A stretch of 9,891 nucleotides of DNA, from assembly GCA_900768105.1 (NCBI GenBank), contig CAAGBQ010000006.1:1-9891 (forward strand), read 5' to 3'. Both the position numbers and the translations under genes were made by a program. Below the pieces are notes generated by a model. That model had not been told where the DNA came from, made no database searches, and worked only from the letters and a program-made list of their open reading frames with translations. Shown in pieces: positions 1 to 5,777 of the stretch (position 1 is the first letter of the stretch; every line of letters begins with the position of its first letter). The stretch is from Oscillospiraceae bacterium (lineage in GTDB: Bacteria > Bacillota > Clostridia > Oscillospirales > Ruminococcaceae).

Positions 1-54
1 AAAATGCAAGAAAAACACGCAAGAACAATATGAAATTTTGAAATTCGATCCGGC

Positions 55-81
55 GAAAACCCTTATAAATCAAGGGTTTTC
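55..81. repeat. Perfect 10-bp inverted repeat near half-gene copy 1
   Basis: GAAAACCCTT (55-64) and AAGGGTTTTC (72-81) are perfect inverted repeats around a 7-base loop. It lies 30 bp from the truncated end of tRNA-Ser copy 1 and 22 nt after a frame-1 stop (31-33). It could be a weak terminator for a gene to the left or an integrase-binding arm; the sequence alone does not decide. Confidence 0.5.
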
Positions 82-111
82 AGCGGAGAAAACGGCCAGA
101 GCCAACGCGCA

Positions 112-150
112 TTTCGAGTGCTGCACCTTCGACCACTCGGACAACTCTCC
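112..150 (-). pseudogene. tRNA-Ser(CGA) 5' half, copy 1 (truncated)
   Basis: On the minus strand this begins GGAGAGTTGTCCGAGTGG, a typical Gram-positive tRNA-Ser start: a 7-nt acceptor strand, T8/G9, and a D-arm ending GGTCGAAGG. Then come the 5' anticodon stem CAGCA and the loop CTCGAAA, giving anticodon CGA. The 3' anticodon stem should read TGCTG but is TGCGC, so only three inner pairs remain. No variable arm, T-arm or 3' acceptor strand follows. It cannot fold into a tRNA and is a half gene. Bases 112-154 are identical to 303-345. What I infer is a displaced or duplicated tRNA 5' end left by site-specific integration. Confidence 0.85.
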
Positions 151-156
151 GTATAT

Positions 157-181
157 GTTAACTCGTTTTCACGAGGTTAAC
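157..181. repeat. GTTAAC-ended imperfect inverted repeat
   Basis: GTTAACTCG (157-165) pairs with CGAGGTTAAC (172-181) with one bulged G and a 6-base loop. It sits immediately upstream, in minus-strand sense, of tRNA-Ser half copy 1. It may be a protein-binding site or a small hairpin; no function is shown. Confidence 0.45.
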
Positions 182-240
182 GCTTATTCAGTTTTTATTA
201 GAATTTCTGTTAGAACTGGGGGTGCTTTAAAAGCGAGGTG

Positions 241-277
241 ATGCCCGAAAACCGCACTGCTAAAGGCTTTTCGGCAT
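241..277. repeat. Hairpin near half-gene copy 2
   Basis: ATGCC-C-GAAAA (241-251) pairs with TTTTC-GGCAT (268-277), with one bulged C. A short T run (277-280) follows on the plus strand, giving it a terminator-like look. It lies 25 bp from the truncated end of tRNA-Ser copy 2. Confidence 0.4.
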
Positions 278-302
278 TTTCTGTTCTCAAATACTTAAAA
301 GT

Positions 303-341
303 TTTCGAGTGCTGCACCTTCGACCACTCGGACAACTCTCC
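303..341 (-). pseudogene. tRNA-Ser(CGA) 5' half, copy 2 (truncated)
   Basis: This is identical to copy 1 over the tRNA half plus four bases upstream (43 bp, 303-345 against 112-154). Similarity to tRNA ends exactly at the anticodon loop CTCGAAA; the next bases on the minus strand are ACTTTT, with no anticodon-stem partner. A weak promoter-like pair lies upstream on the minus strand (TTGAGC at 378-383, 17-nt spacer, TATGGA at 355-360), so it may once have been expressed. The exact junction at the loop is where many tyrosine integrases of tRNA-targeting elements cross over. Confidence 0.85.
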
Positions 342-437
342 GTATCTATTTCAATCCATATTTTCTTCCAAAAAATTGCTCAAAAATTCATTGGGGAGAA
401 AACAGGAGAGAAAGCAAAAAATATTCGATTTTGGATT

Positions 438-465
438 TTTCCGTGTTGAGATGCATCAACGGAAA
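438..465. repeat. Hairpin near half-gene copy 3
   Basis: TTTCCG plus TTGA (438-443, 446-449, with a 2-nt bulge) pairs with TCAA-CGGAAA (456-465). It lies 33 bp from the truncated end of tRNA-Ser copy 3. There is no T run, so it is not an obvious terminator. Confidence 0.35.
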
Positions 466-498
466 TCAGGGGGACGAAAATCACAGATCCTGCCGAAA

Positions 499-538
499 TT
501 TCGAGTCAGTCCCGTTGCGACCACTTCGATACATCTCC
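499..538 (-). pseudogene. tRNA-Ser(CGA) 5' half, copy 3 (divergent, promoter-linked)
   Basis: On the minus strand it starts GGAGATGTATCGAAGTGGTC and ends with the anticodon-stem strand ACTGA and loop CTCGAAA, again anticodon CGA. The expected 3' stem TCAGT is missing; the sequence continues TTTCGG. The D-arm and acceptor differ from copies 1 and 2, so this is a different tRNA-Ser allele. It is the only copy with a strong consensus promoter (558-586) at a suitable distance, which suggests it is the original chromosomal tRNA-Ser 5' half whose 3' half was separated from it (inference). Confidence 0.8.
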
Positions 539-557
539 ATATTTACTGTGGAATATA

Positions 558-586
558 ATAATAACACGAAAAGCGGCGGCGGTCAA
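558..586 (-). promoter_or_regulatory. Strong promoter facing the truncated tRNA-Ser half
   Basis: On the minus strand, TTGACC (581-586), a 17-bp spacer and TATTAT (558-563) form a near-consensus sigma-A promoter. The tRNA 5' end (538) is 19 nt past the -10, as expected for a tRNA promoter. If active, it would now transcribe the half gene and read on through copies 2 and 1. Confidence 0.75.
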
Positions 587-626
587 GCAAAATTTGCCGC
601 AAAGCGGCCTTCGCCAAAGGAAAGTA

Positions 627-655
627 TTGACACAAACAGGCCGGCATGATATGAT
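627..655 (+). promoter_or_regulatory. Promoter of the CNNM-family gene
   Basis: TTGACA (627-632), a 17-bp spacer and TATGAT (650-655), with an extended -10 TG at 647-648. Start of transcription is expected near 662, leaving a leader of about 75 nt. It diverges from the tRNA-Ser promoter; the two -35 boxes are 40 bp apart. Confidence 0.8.
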
Positions 656-662
656 AAAATCT

Positions 663-683
663 AAAATAGTATAATACTATTTT
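663..683 (+). promoter_or_regulatory. 21-bp perfect dyad at the predicted +1 (candidate operator)
   Basis: AAAATAGTAT (663-672) and ATACTATTTT (674-683) are a perfect 10-bp inverted repeat around one base, just after the -10 box. A dimeric repressor site is the natural reading; a 5' mRNA hairpin is the alternative. A second small hairpin (688-702, GCGGC/GCCGC, 5-nt loop) follows in the leader. No regulator is encoded next to it. Confidence 0.5.
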
Positions 684-738
684 GTTGGCGGCTTTGTGCC
701 GCAAATGTAATTTTATTTTGTATTGGAGGAATCCCCCT

Positions 739-2085
739 ATGCCGGATGACCCGGGAAGTATATGGTATGTTGTTCTTGTTTTGGCGCTGATAGGTGTTAA
801 TGCCTTCTTCGCCATGAGCGAAATTGCGATTATTTCGCTTAACGATGCCAAACTTCATCATGACGCCGAAAACGGCGATAAAAAAGCAAAAACTCTTTGC
901 AGGCTTGTGGGCGAGCCGAATAATTTCCTTGCAACAATTCAGGTTGCAATCACTTTGGCAGGGCTTTTGTCCTCTGCATTTGCAGCGGATAAATACGCAA
1001 GCTTTTTTACCTCTCTTATAGTAAATTCCATAAACGGTGCAATAAGCGAGGGAGCGGTGCATACCGTTGTGCTTGTTATTCTTACGGTTGTGCTTTCGTA
1101 TATAACCCTTGTTTTCGGCGAGCTTGTTCCAAAACGCGTTGCAATTTACTATCCGGACCGCATTGCCTATTCCGTTGCCGGAACACTTTCGTTCTGCTAC
1201 AAGATTTTCAGACCCTTTGTGGCGCTTTTGGGTGTTTCTACAAACGGAATCCTCCGTCTTTTCGGAATTAACCCGAAGGAGGAGCCGGAATCCGCAACAG
1301 AAGAAAACATCCGTATGATGCTTGATGCGGGCAACGAAAAAGGTACCATCGAAGAAAGCGAAAAGGAAATGATAAACAATATCTTCGAGCTGGACGACCG
1401 CACTGTGGGCGAGGTTATGACCCACAGAACGGATATAACCGCTGTGGAGCTTTCGGTTCCGATTTCCGAAGCGGTTGACCTTGCAATTTCCGACGGATAT
1501 TCGCGTATGCCGGTTTATGAAGAGAACATTGATAACATAAAAGGCATTATTTATGCCAAGGATTTGCTTGCCCTTATCGGAGAAAAGGATTTTTCTCAAA
1601 GACGGGTTTCGGATTTTCTCCGTCCGGTAAGCTTTATTCCGGAATCCAACAGCTGCCGCGAGGCGTTCTTTGAATTTCAGCAAAAGAAAATCCAGATTGC
1701 CGTTGTTGTTGATGAATACGGCGGAACGGCAGGCATTGTTTCCATGGAGGATCTTATCGAATCCGTAATGGGTAATATTCAGGATGAATACGACGATGAA
1801 GAGGTTGAATACAGCCGCATTGATGAGGATAACTTCGACCTTGAGGGGACGATGCTCCTTGATGATGTTGCGGAGATACTTAATATTGAGTTTCCGGAGG
1901 AATTGGATTATGATACCCTCGGTGGGTTTATAACCGATATGCTCGGAAGAATTCCGGAGGAAAACGAGCATCCGGTGGTAATTTATAAAAATGTGGAATT
2001 TACCGTTGTAAAAACGGAGGAGCACCACATTGAAAAGGTCCATGCAAAAATTCTTCCTCCGCCGGAGGAAACGGAAGAAGACTGA
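739..2085 (+). CDS. CNNM / HlyC-CorC family CBS-domain membrane protein
   Basis: A 448-residue membrane protein of the family that includes bacterial MpfA/CorC-type and eukaryotic CNNM proteins, linked to Mg2+ export or resistance; the older name 'hemolysin' is misleading. The CNNM domain (about 1-190) has hydrophobic segments near 8-32, 63-85, 107-126 and 143-175 and the family motif GELVPKR at 127-133. A CBS pair follows (about 225-285 and 290-347, with VVVDEYGGTAGIVSMEDLIE at 322-341), then the C-terminal CorC_HlyC domain (about 362-438). I chose ATG at 739 because GGAGGA (725-730) is 8 nt upstream; an in-frame ATG at 682 has no such site and would add 19 unlikely residues. The gene is a single unit with its own promoter and terminator. 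Ion specificity is not shown by sequence. Confidence 0.93.
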   Translation: MPDDPGSIWYVVLVLALIGVNAFFAMSEIAIISLNDAKLHHDAENGDKKAKTLCRLVGEPNNFLATIQVAITLAGLLSSAFAADKYASFFTSLIVNSINGAISEGAVHTVVLVILTVVLSYITLVFGELVPKRVAIYYPDRIAYSVAGTLSFCYKIFRPFVALLGVSTNGILRLFGINPKEEPESATEENIRMMLDAGNEKGTIEESEKEMINNIFELDDRTVGEVMTHRTDITAVELSVPISEAVDLAISDGYSRMPVYEENIDNIKGIIYAKDLLALIGEKDFSQRRVSDFLRPVSFIPESNSCREAFFEFQQKKIQIAVVVDEYGGTAGIVSMEDLIESVMGNIQDEYDDEEVEYSRIDEDNFDLEGTMLLDDVAEILNIEFPEELDYDTLGGFITDMLGRIPEENEHPVVIYKNVEFTVVKTEEHHIEKVHAKILPPPEETEED

Positions 2086-2102
2086 AAATATTGCCTATAC
2101 GA

Positions 2103-2132
2103 ATGCCCCTGCGTGCCGCAGGGGCATTTTTT
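2103..2132 (+). terminator. Intrinsic terminator of the CNNM-family gene
   Basis: An 11-bp perfect stem (2103-2113 with 2117-2127, GC-rich core GCCCCTGC) with a 3-base loop is followed by six T. It begins 17 nt after the stop codon. Confidence 0.9.
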
Positions 2133-2175
2133 GCATATAAATTATGAAATTACTTTAAAGTATGAAAAATAATAA

Positions 2176-2204
2176 TTGAAATTTGTAATAAAGCATTGTA
2201 TAAT
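2176..2204 (+). promoter_or_regulatory. Promoter of the amino-acid ABC operon
   Basis: TTGAAA (2176-2181), a 17-bp spacer and TATAAT (2199-2204). Transcription should start near 2211, giving a leader of about 70 nt before the permease. Confidence 0.8.
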
Positions 2205-2212
2205 ATTCAAGT

Positions 2213-2239
2213 AATCTAAACCTAAAGTAAAGATTAGGT
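2213..2239 (+). promoter_or_regulatory. Inverted repeats in the ABC operon leader
   Basis: ACCTAA (2220-2225) pairs with TTAGGT (2234-2239), and AATCT (2213-2217) could alternatively pair with AGATT (2231-2235). The two pairings exclude each other and sit at the expected transcript start. This may be an operator or a small switch; it matches no riboswitch class that I recognise and no T-box. Confidence 0.35.
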
Positions 2240-2280
2240 GCAAATACTCATTTTATTTAAAGAAAGAGGGGTTTTAAAAA

Positions 2281-2958
2281 ATGTTCAGCGGTCGTCTTTG
2301 GGAGCTGTTTATAGAATCCTTCCCGAAAATTTTGCTGCCCGGAATTGCCGTGACGATTCCGCTGACGGTAATTTCCTTTACCCTTGCGCTGATAATTGCG
2401 GTGATAACCGCGCTTGTGCAGTTTGCGGATATAAAAGTGCTGAAGCAGATTGCGCGGTTTTACATATGGATTTTTCGCGGAACGCCGCTTTTGGTACAGC
2501 TTTTTATAGTGTTCTATGGTCTTTCGCGGATAGGGATAGTGCTCGATCCTTTCCCCGCGGCGGTTATAGTTTTTTCTCTTAACGAAGGCGCATACTGCGC
2601 GGAAACCGTGCGCGCCGCTTTGGAATCCGTATCGAAGGGCCAGCTTGAAGCAGGGCTTTGCGCGGGGCTTTCGTATTTGCAGACGGTTTTCCGCATTATT
2701 CTGCCCCAAGCGCTTAAAACCGCGTTTCCGCCCATTTCAAATTCGCTTATCGCAATGGTAAAGGACACATCCCTTGCGGCGAACATAACCGTTACGGAAA
2801 TGTTTATGATAACCCAGCGTATAGTGGCAAGAACCTATGAGCCGCTTTTGCTTTATTGTGAAGTTGGGCTTATCTATCTTATATTCTCCACTGTGCTTAC
2901 AAAGCTGCAAAGCTACGGAGAAAAAAAGCTGCGCTCTAACGAGCGGAAGGGAGCGTGA
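2281..2958 (+). CDS. Polar amino-acid ABC transporter, permease
   Basis: A 225-residue inner-membrane permease of the histidine/glutamine/cystine-type (HEQRo) family. It would pair as a homodimer with the ATPase encoded next and take substrate from the lipoprotein encoded after that. Hydrophobic segments lie near 18-48, 60-82, 88-103, 150-172 and 187-206. FRGTPLLVQ at 65-73 is a family hallmark. The cytoplasmic EAA coupling loop is clear (about 120-144, ending IILPQA). An AGAGGGG site lies about 10 nt before the ATG. Its TGA overlaps a GTG that could start the next gene, so the two are tightly coupled. Length is normal for the family. Confidence 0.94.
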   Translation: MFSGRLWELFIESFPKILLPGIAVTIPLTVISFTLALIIAVITALVQFADIKVLKQIARFYIWIFRGTPLLVQLFIVFYGLSRIGIVLDPFPAAVIVFSLNEGAYCAETVRAALESVSKGQLEAGLCAGLSYLQTVFRIILPQALKTAFPPISNSLIAMVKDTSLAANITVTEMFMITQRIVARTYEPLLLYCEVGLIYLIFSTVLTKLQSYGEKKLRSNERKGA

Positions 2959-2963
2959 GCAGA

Positions 2964-3713
2964 ATGCTTGAAGTAAAAGGCGTTGAAAAATCCTTCGGTG
3001 GCGTGCCGGTGCTTCATGGAATAGACCTTTCCGTAGAAACCGGCGATGTAATCGCAATAATAGGACCCAGCGGAAGCGGAAAGACCACATTTTTGCGCTG
3101 CCTTAACTTTCTTGAAAAAGCGGACGAAGGCGAGATGACCTTTGACGGCGAATATTTTGCCATGCCGAAAATTGCAAAAAAGGACATTGCACGAATACGC
3201 AAAAAAACCGCATTTGTATTCCAAAGCTATAACCTTTTTGCAAACAAAACCGCCCTGCAAAATGTTACGGAGGGGCTGATAATCGGGCGGAAAATTCCAA
3301 AGGCACAGGCAAACGAAATTGCTATGGAAGCACTGGAAAAGGTCGGGCTTTCCGAAAAGGCGGATTATTACCCCACCCAGCTTTCCGGAGGGCAGCAGCA
3401 GCGCGTGGCGATAGCACGCGCCGTCGCCGCAAGGCCGGAGATAATTTATTTTGACGAACCGACCTCCGCACTGGATCCGGAGCTTACCGGAGAGGTGCTT
3501 TCCGTAATGCGCTCCCTTGCGGGCGAAGGCATGACCATGATTGTGGTAACGCATGAAATGGGCTTTGCAAAAACCGTTTCAAACAGGGTGGTTTTTATGG
3601 AAAACGGAAGAGTGGTCGAATCCGGCGCTTCAAAGGACTTTTTCGAGCACCCGCAGGAGGAGCGCACAAAGGCGTTTTTACGCACAATAAGCGGCTTCGG
3701 CTCCGCCGAATAA
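2964..3713 (+). CDS. Polar amino-acid ABC transporter, ATP-binding protein
   Basis: A 249-residue cytoplasmic ATPase that powers the importer. Numbering from ATG 2964: Walker A GPSGSGKT (34-41), Q-loop Gln87, signature LSGGQQQR (140-147), Walker B IIYFDE (160-165), and the switch His197 in VVTHEMGF. All catalytic parts are intact, and LSGGQQQR with DEPTSALDPEL is typical of the GlnQ/HisP/TcyC group. The start could instead be GTG 2955, which overlaps the permease stop as GTGA. ATG 2964 is preferred because the purine-rich GGAAGGGAG (2945-2953) is better spaced from it. Second gene of the operon. Confidence 0.94.
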   Translation: MLEVKGVEKSFGGVPVLHGIDLSVETGDVIAIIGPSGSGKTTFLRCLNFLEKADEGEMTFDGEYFAMPKIAKKDIARIRKKTAFVFQSYNLFANKTALQNVTEGLIIGRKIPKAQANEIAMEALEKVGLSEKADYYPTQLSGGQQQRVAIARAVAARPEIIYFDEPTSALDPELTGEVLSVMRSLAGEGMTMIVVTHEMGFAKTVSNRVVFMENGRVVESGASKDFFEHPQEERTKAFLRTISGFGSAE

Positions 3714-3749
3714 GCCGTATTTAATAAAGAAAAGGAGTTGCATAAATTT

Positions 3750-4562
3750 ATGAAAGCGAAAAGAATAATCGCGCTGCTTTTGGCGGCGCTTGTGCCGGCA
3801 GCGGTGTTTTACGGCTGCTCCGCAAACAAAAACGGAAGCGAGCAAGGCGACCTTTTGGAGCAGATTAAGCAGCGCGGAAGTATAACCGTTGCTATGGAGG
3901 GAACATGGGCGCCCTGGACCTATCATGATGAAAACGATAACCTTGTGGGTTATGATGTGGAGGTTGCGCAAAACATTGCCGAAAAGCTTGGTGTTTCGGT
4001 AAATTTTGTGGAGGGCGAATGGGACGGTTTGCTTGCCGGATTGGATGATGGGCGCTATGATATAATGGTAAACGGCGTGGGCATTATGCCGGACCGCGAG
4101 GAAAAATATAATTTTTCTACGCCGTATGCCTATAACCGTACCGCGGTGCTTGTTCGCGGGGACTACAACGAAATAAACTCCATGGAGGATTTAAGCGGCA
4201 AAAAAACTGCCAATACCATAAGCAGCACCTACGCCCTCCTTGCGGAAAGCTACGGTGCAACGGTTACAGGGGTGGACGACCTTAACCAGACCATAGAACT
4301 GCTCCTTTCCGGAAGAATTGACGCAACACTTAATGCGGAGGTCGTTTTTGCCGATTATATGAAAGCGCATCCGGAAGCAGATATAAAAATAGCCGCTTAT
4401 TCCGAAGACATGGAGCGGGTGGCAATTCCGGTGCGCAAGGGCGCGGAAAACGAAACACTGCTTGCAGCAATAAACAATGCCCTTGCAGAGCTTTCTGCGG
4501 ACGGAACTCTTTCCGCACTTTCCGAAAAATATTTTAATGCGGATATTTCCAAAAACGACTGA
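3750..4562 (+). CDS. Extracellular solute-binding lipoprotein, family 3 (probably cystine-type)
   Basis: A 270-residue binding protein that captures the amino acid outside the cell and delivers it to the permease. It has a basic N-terminus (KAKR), a hydrophobic core and cleavage before Cys23. The lipobox VFYGC is poor at -2, where Tyr replaces the usual small residue, but lipidation remains likely. The mature part is a two-lobed SBP_bac_3 fold. EGTWAPWTYHDENDNLVGYD (50-69) closely resembles cystine-binding proteins of the TcyA/FliY type, and Arg116 in GIMPDREEKYNFSTPY is the usual ligand-carboxylate contact. I chose ATG 3750 because it leads straight into the signal peptide; AAAGGAG (3731-3737) is 12 nt away. 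A TTG at 3738 directly abuts that site and is less likely. Substrate is an inference. Confidence 0.92.
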   Translation: MKAKRIIALLLAALVPAAVFYGCSANKNGSEQGDLLEQIKQRGSITVAMEGTWAPWTYHDENDNLVGYDVEVAQNIAEKLGVSVNFVEGEWDGLLAGLDDGRYDIMVNGVGIMPDREEKYNFSTPYAYNRTAVLVRGDYNEINSMEDLSGKKTANTISSTYALLAESYGATVTGVDDLNQTIELLLSGRIDATLNAEVVFADYMKAHPEADIKIAAYSEDMERVAIPVRKGAENETLLAAINNALAELSADGTLSALSEKYFNADISKND

Positions 4563-4567
4563 AAAAT

Positions 4568-5692
4568 ATGAAAAGGACTATCAGCATCATTTTGATATTT
4601 GCGATGCTTTTTGCGGCTTCGGCCTGCGGCGGCACGAAACAGGCGGAGCAGCCAAGCTTTTCTTCATCCGCTGCGGATGAATCTTCCGCCGATGAGCCGG
4701 AGCAGCCTTCCGAGCAGGAAGCGCCGCCCGAACCGGAGGAGGAGCCTTTTGCTTGGCAGTATGATGTGCCGGAAAATCAGGGAGCGGACGGAAGCAAGCT
4801 TGCGGCGCTTCATTCTACATATGCTTCTTTTCCGCTGTATTCCGCCGTTGTGGTAAAAAACGGCGTTGTTATTGATGCTTATTATGCGGACGGATTTAAC
4901 GAAGCAAGCACCTTTCCGGTACATTCTGTTTCCAAAAGCATAACAAGCGCCCTTATCGGAATAGCAATTGATGAGGGATATATAAGCGGAGTGGACGAAC
5001 CTCTTTCTGACTATTTTCCGGGGATACTTGATTTTGAGGACAGCCGTTGGGCGGATATTACCCTTTGGCATTTGCTTACGCACACCTCCGGAATGGTTTC
5101 CACCGACCATTATGACTGGAACGGTTGGCGCAATTCGGAAAACTGGATTGAATATATATTCTCCTATCCGCTTAATTCCACGCCGGGAACGGTTTTTGAC
5201 TATTCCACCGGCAACACACACCTTTTAAGCGCCGTGCTTGAGAAGGCTACGGGCGAAAAATTTGCCGACTATGCGGCGGAAAAGCTTTTGAAGCCGCTTG
5301 GAATGGAAAGCGCATCCGTTGGTACGGACCCGCAGGGAATCGGTGACGGCGGCAACGGTTTTGTTATGACGACCCTTGATATGGCGCGCTTTGGACTTTT
5401 GTTTGCAAACGGCGGCGTTTGGCAGGAAAAGCAGGTCGTTCCCGCGGAATGGGTTGAAGAATCCACCGGAGTATGCTTTGAAAGAGAGGGCCACACCTGC
5501 GATTACGGCTATCAGTGGTGGGTGCGTACATTTAATAAGCATCAGGCATACTTTGCACAGGGCTATGCGGGACAGTTTATCTTTGTTGTTCCGGAGCTTT
5601 CGCTTGTAATTGCGATTACAAGCGAATATACCGGTTCCAGCAATGTTTATTGGCAGATTGCAAGGGATATTGTGCTTGCATGCGAAAAATAA
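4568..5692 (+). CDS. Lipoprotein serine hydrolase, beta-lactamase/EstB-like family (S12-type)
   Basis: A 374-residue exported enzyme. Residues 1-20 are a lipoprotein signal ending ASAC, with lipidated Cys20. About 21-60 is an acidic, Pro/Ser/Glu-rich linker, and 61-374 is a class C beta-lactamase-like domain. The SxxK nucleophile is Ser120-Val-Ser-Lys123, the second motif is Tyr212-Ser-Thr in FDYSTGNTHLL, and GYAGQFIFVVPEL near the C-terminus replaces KTG. Relatives are esterases, D-aminopeptidases or carboxypeptidases, so the substrate is open; a true beta-lactamase role is not supported. The ATG is 5 nt after the binding-protein stop and has no Shine-Dalgarno site, so it probably depends on translational coupling. 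Last gene of the ABC operon, which suggests it may release a substrate for the importer. Confidence 0.88.
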   Translation: MKRTISIILIFAMLFAASACGGTKQAEQPSFSSSAADESSADEPEQPSEQEAPPEPEEEPFAWQYDVPENQGADGSKLAALHSTYASFPLYSAVVVKNGVVIDAYYADGFNEASTFPVHSVSKSITSALIGIAIDEGYISGVDEPLSDYFPGILDFEDSRWADITLWHLLTHTSGMVSTDHYDWNGWRNSENWIEYIFSYPLNSTPGTVFDYSTGNTHLLSAVLEKATGEKFADYAAEKLLKPLGMESASVGTDPQGIGDGGNGFVMTTLDMARFGLLFANGGVWQEKQVVPAEWVEESTGVCFEREGHTCDYGYQWWVRTFNKHQAYFAQGYAGQFIFVVPELSLVIAITSEYTGSSNVYWQIARDIVLACEK

Positions 5693-5699
5693 TACGGTC

Positions 5700-5737
5700 A
5701 AAAAAGCTCCGTGCTCGTTTTGAGCACGGAGCTTTTT
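5700..5737. terminator. Bidirectional terminator between hydrolase and PAP2 gene
   Basis: A perfect 16-bp inverted repeat (5701-5716 with 5722-5737) has an 11-bp core GCTCCGTGCTC, a 5-base loop and A/T runs on both sides. It can stop the plus-strand operon and the convergent minus-strand PAP2 gene. Its core is almost the same as that of the hairpin at 6625-6658. Confidence 0.9.
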
Positions 5738-5760
5738 GTGCTTTGAGCACAAATTTTTTT
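5735..5760 (+). terminator. Second, back-up terminator hairpin
   Basis: TTTGTGCT (5735-5742) pairs with AGCACAAA (5746-5753) around TTG, then seven T (5754-5760). It overlaps the end of the first terminator. The word GAGCAC occurs in both hairpins and again at 5761-5766, which suggests a local duplication of the first hairpin's 3' arm. Confidence 0.75.
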
Positions 5761-5777
5761 GAGCACGACCGCTTTTG

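Larger units (their letters stand above)
112..538 (-). repeat. Tandem array of three tRNA-Ser halves, 191-197 bp period
   Basis: The three half genes are in the same orientation. Their tRNA 5' ends lie at 150, 341 and 538, spacings of 191 and 197 bp. The DNA between them is not obviously shared, apart from an imperfect hairpin on the truncated side of each (55-81, 241-277, 438-465), 25-34 nt from the break. A possible reading is a series of attachment-site remnants, each an att core next to the terminator hairpin of a lost integrase gene. The period could also be chance. Confidence 0.6.
1..660. other. Gene-poor left edge, tRNA-Ser integration-site scar region
   Basis: This stretch has no coding region I can support. 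The open frames that cross it translate the antisense of tRNA-Ser halves (the recurring peptide ECCTFDHSDNSPY is the mark), lack good ribosome binding sites and resemble nothing I know. What it does hold is three truncated minus-strand tRNA-Ser 5' halves, several imperfect hairpins, and two divergent promoters at its right side. In frame 1, bases 1-33 read KMQEKHARTI then stop. This could be the tail of a gene lying to the left, but ten residues cannot identify it. The region fits the outer edge of one or more elements integrated in a tRNA-Ser gene (inference). Confidence 0.6.

Noticed and set aside
1..33. Possible C-terminal end of an integrase or other gene (KMQEKHARTI, stop)
   Set aside because: Ten residues in one of three frames are too few to support a gene; kept only as a hint in the findings.
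112..538. CRISPR-like repeat array
   Set aside because: Only three units, one of them divergent, with about 150-bp intervals, and the repeat is a tRNA-Ser half.
38..558. Two overlapping small plus-strand open frames in the left edge
   Set aside because: Their shared peptide is antisense tRNA-Ser, they have no convincing ribosome binding site and no recognisable domain.
661..2043. Long minus-strand open frame opposite the CNNM-family gene
   Set aside because: It is the antisense shadow of a clear coding region; composition is unlike a protein (rich in Asn, Arg, His, Cys) and no ribosome binding site fits.
2205..2280. Riboswitch or T-box before the ABC operon
   Set aside because: The leader is about 70 nt with short alternative pairings only; no T-box, SAM or lysine riboswitch core is visible.
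4568..5692. True beta-lactamase (antibiotic resistance)
   Set aside because: SxxK is present, but the KTG motif is replaced by GYAGQ and the context is an amino-acid importer; it fits EstB/S12-type hydrolases better.
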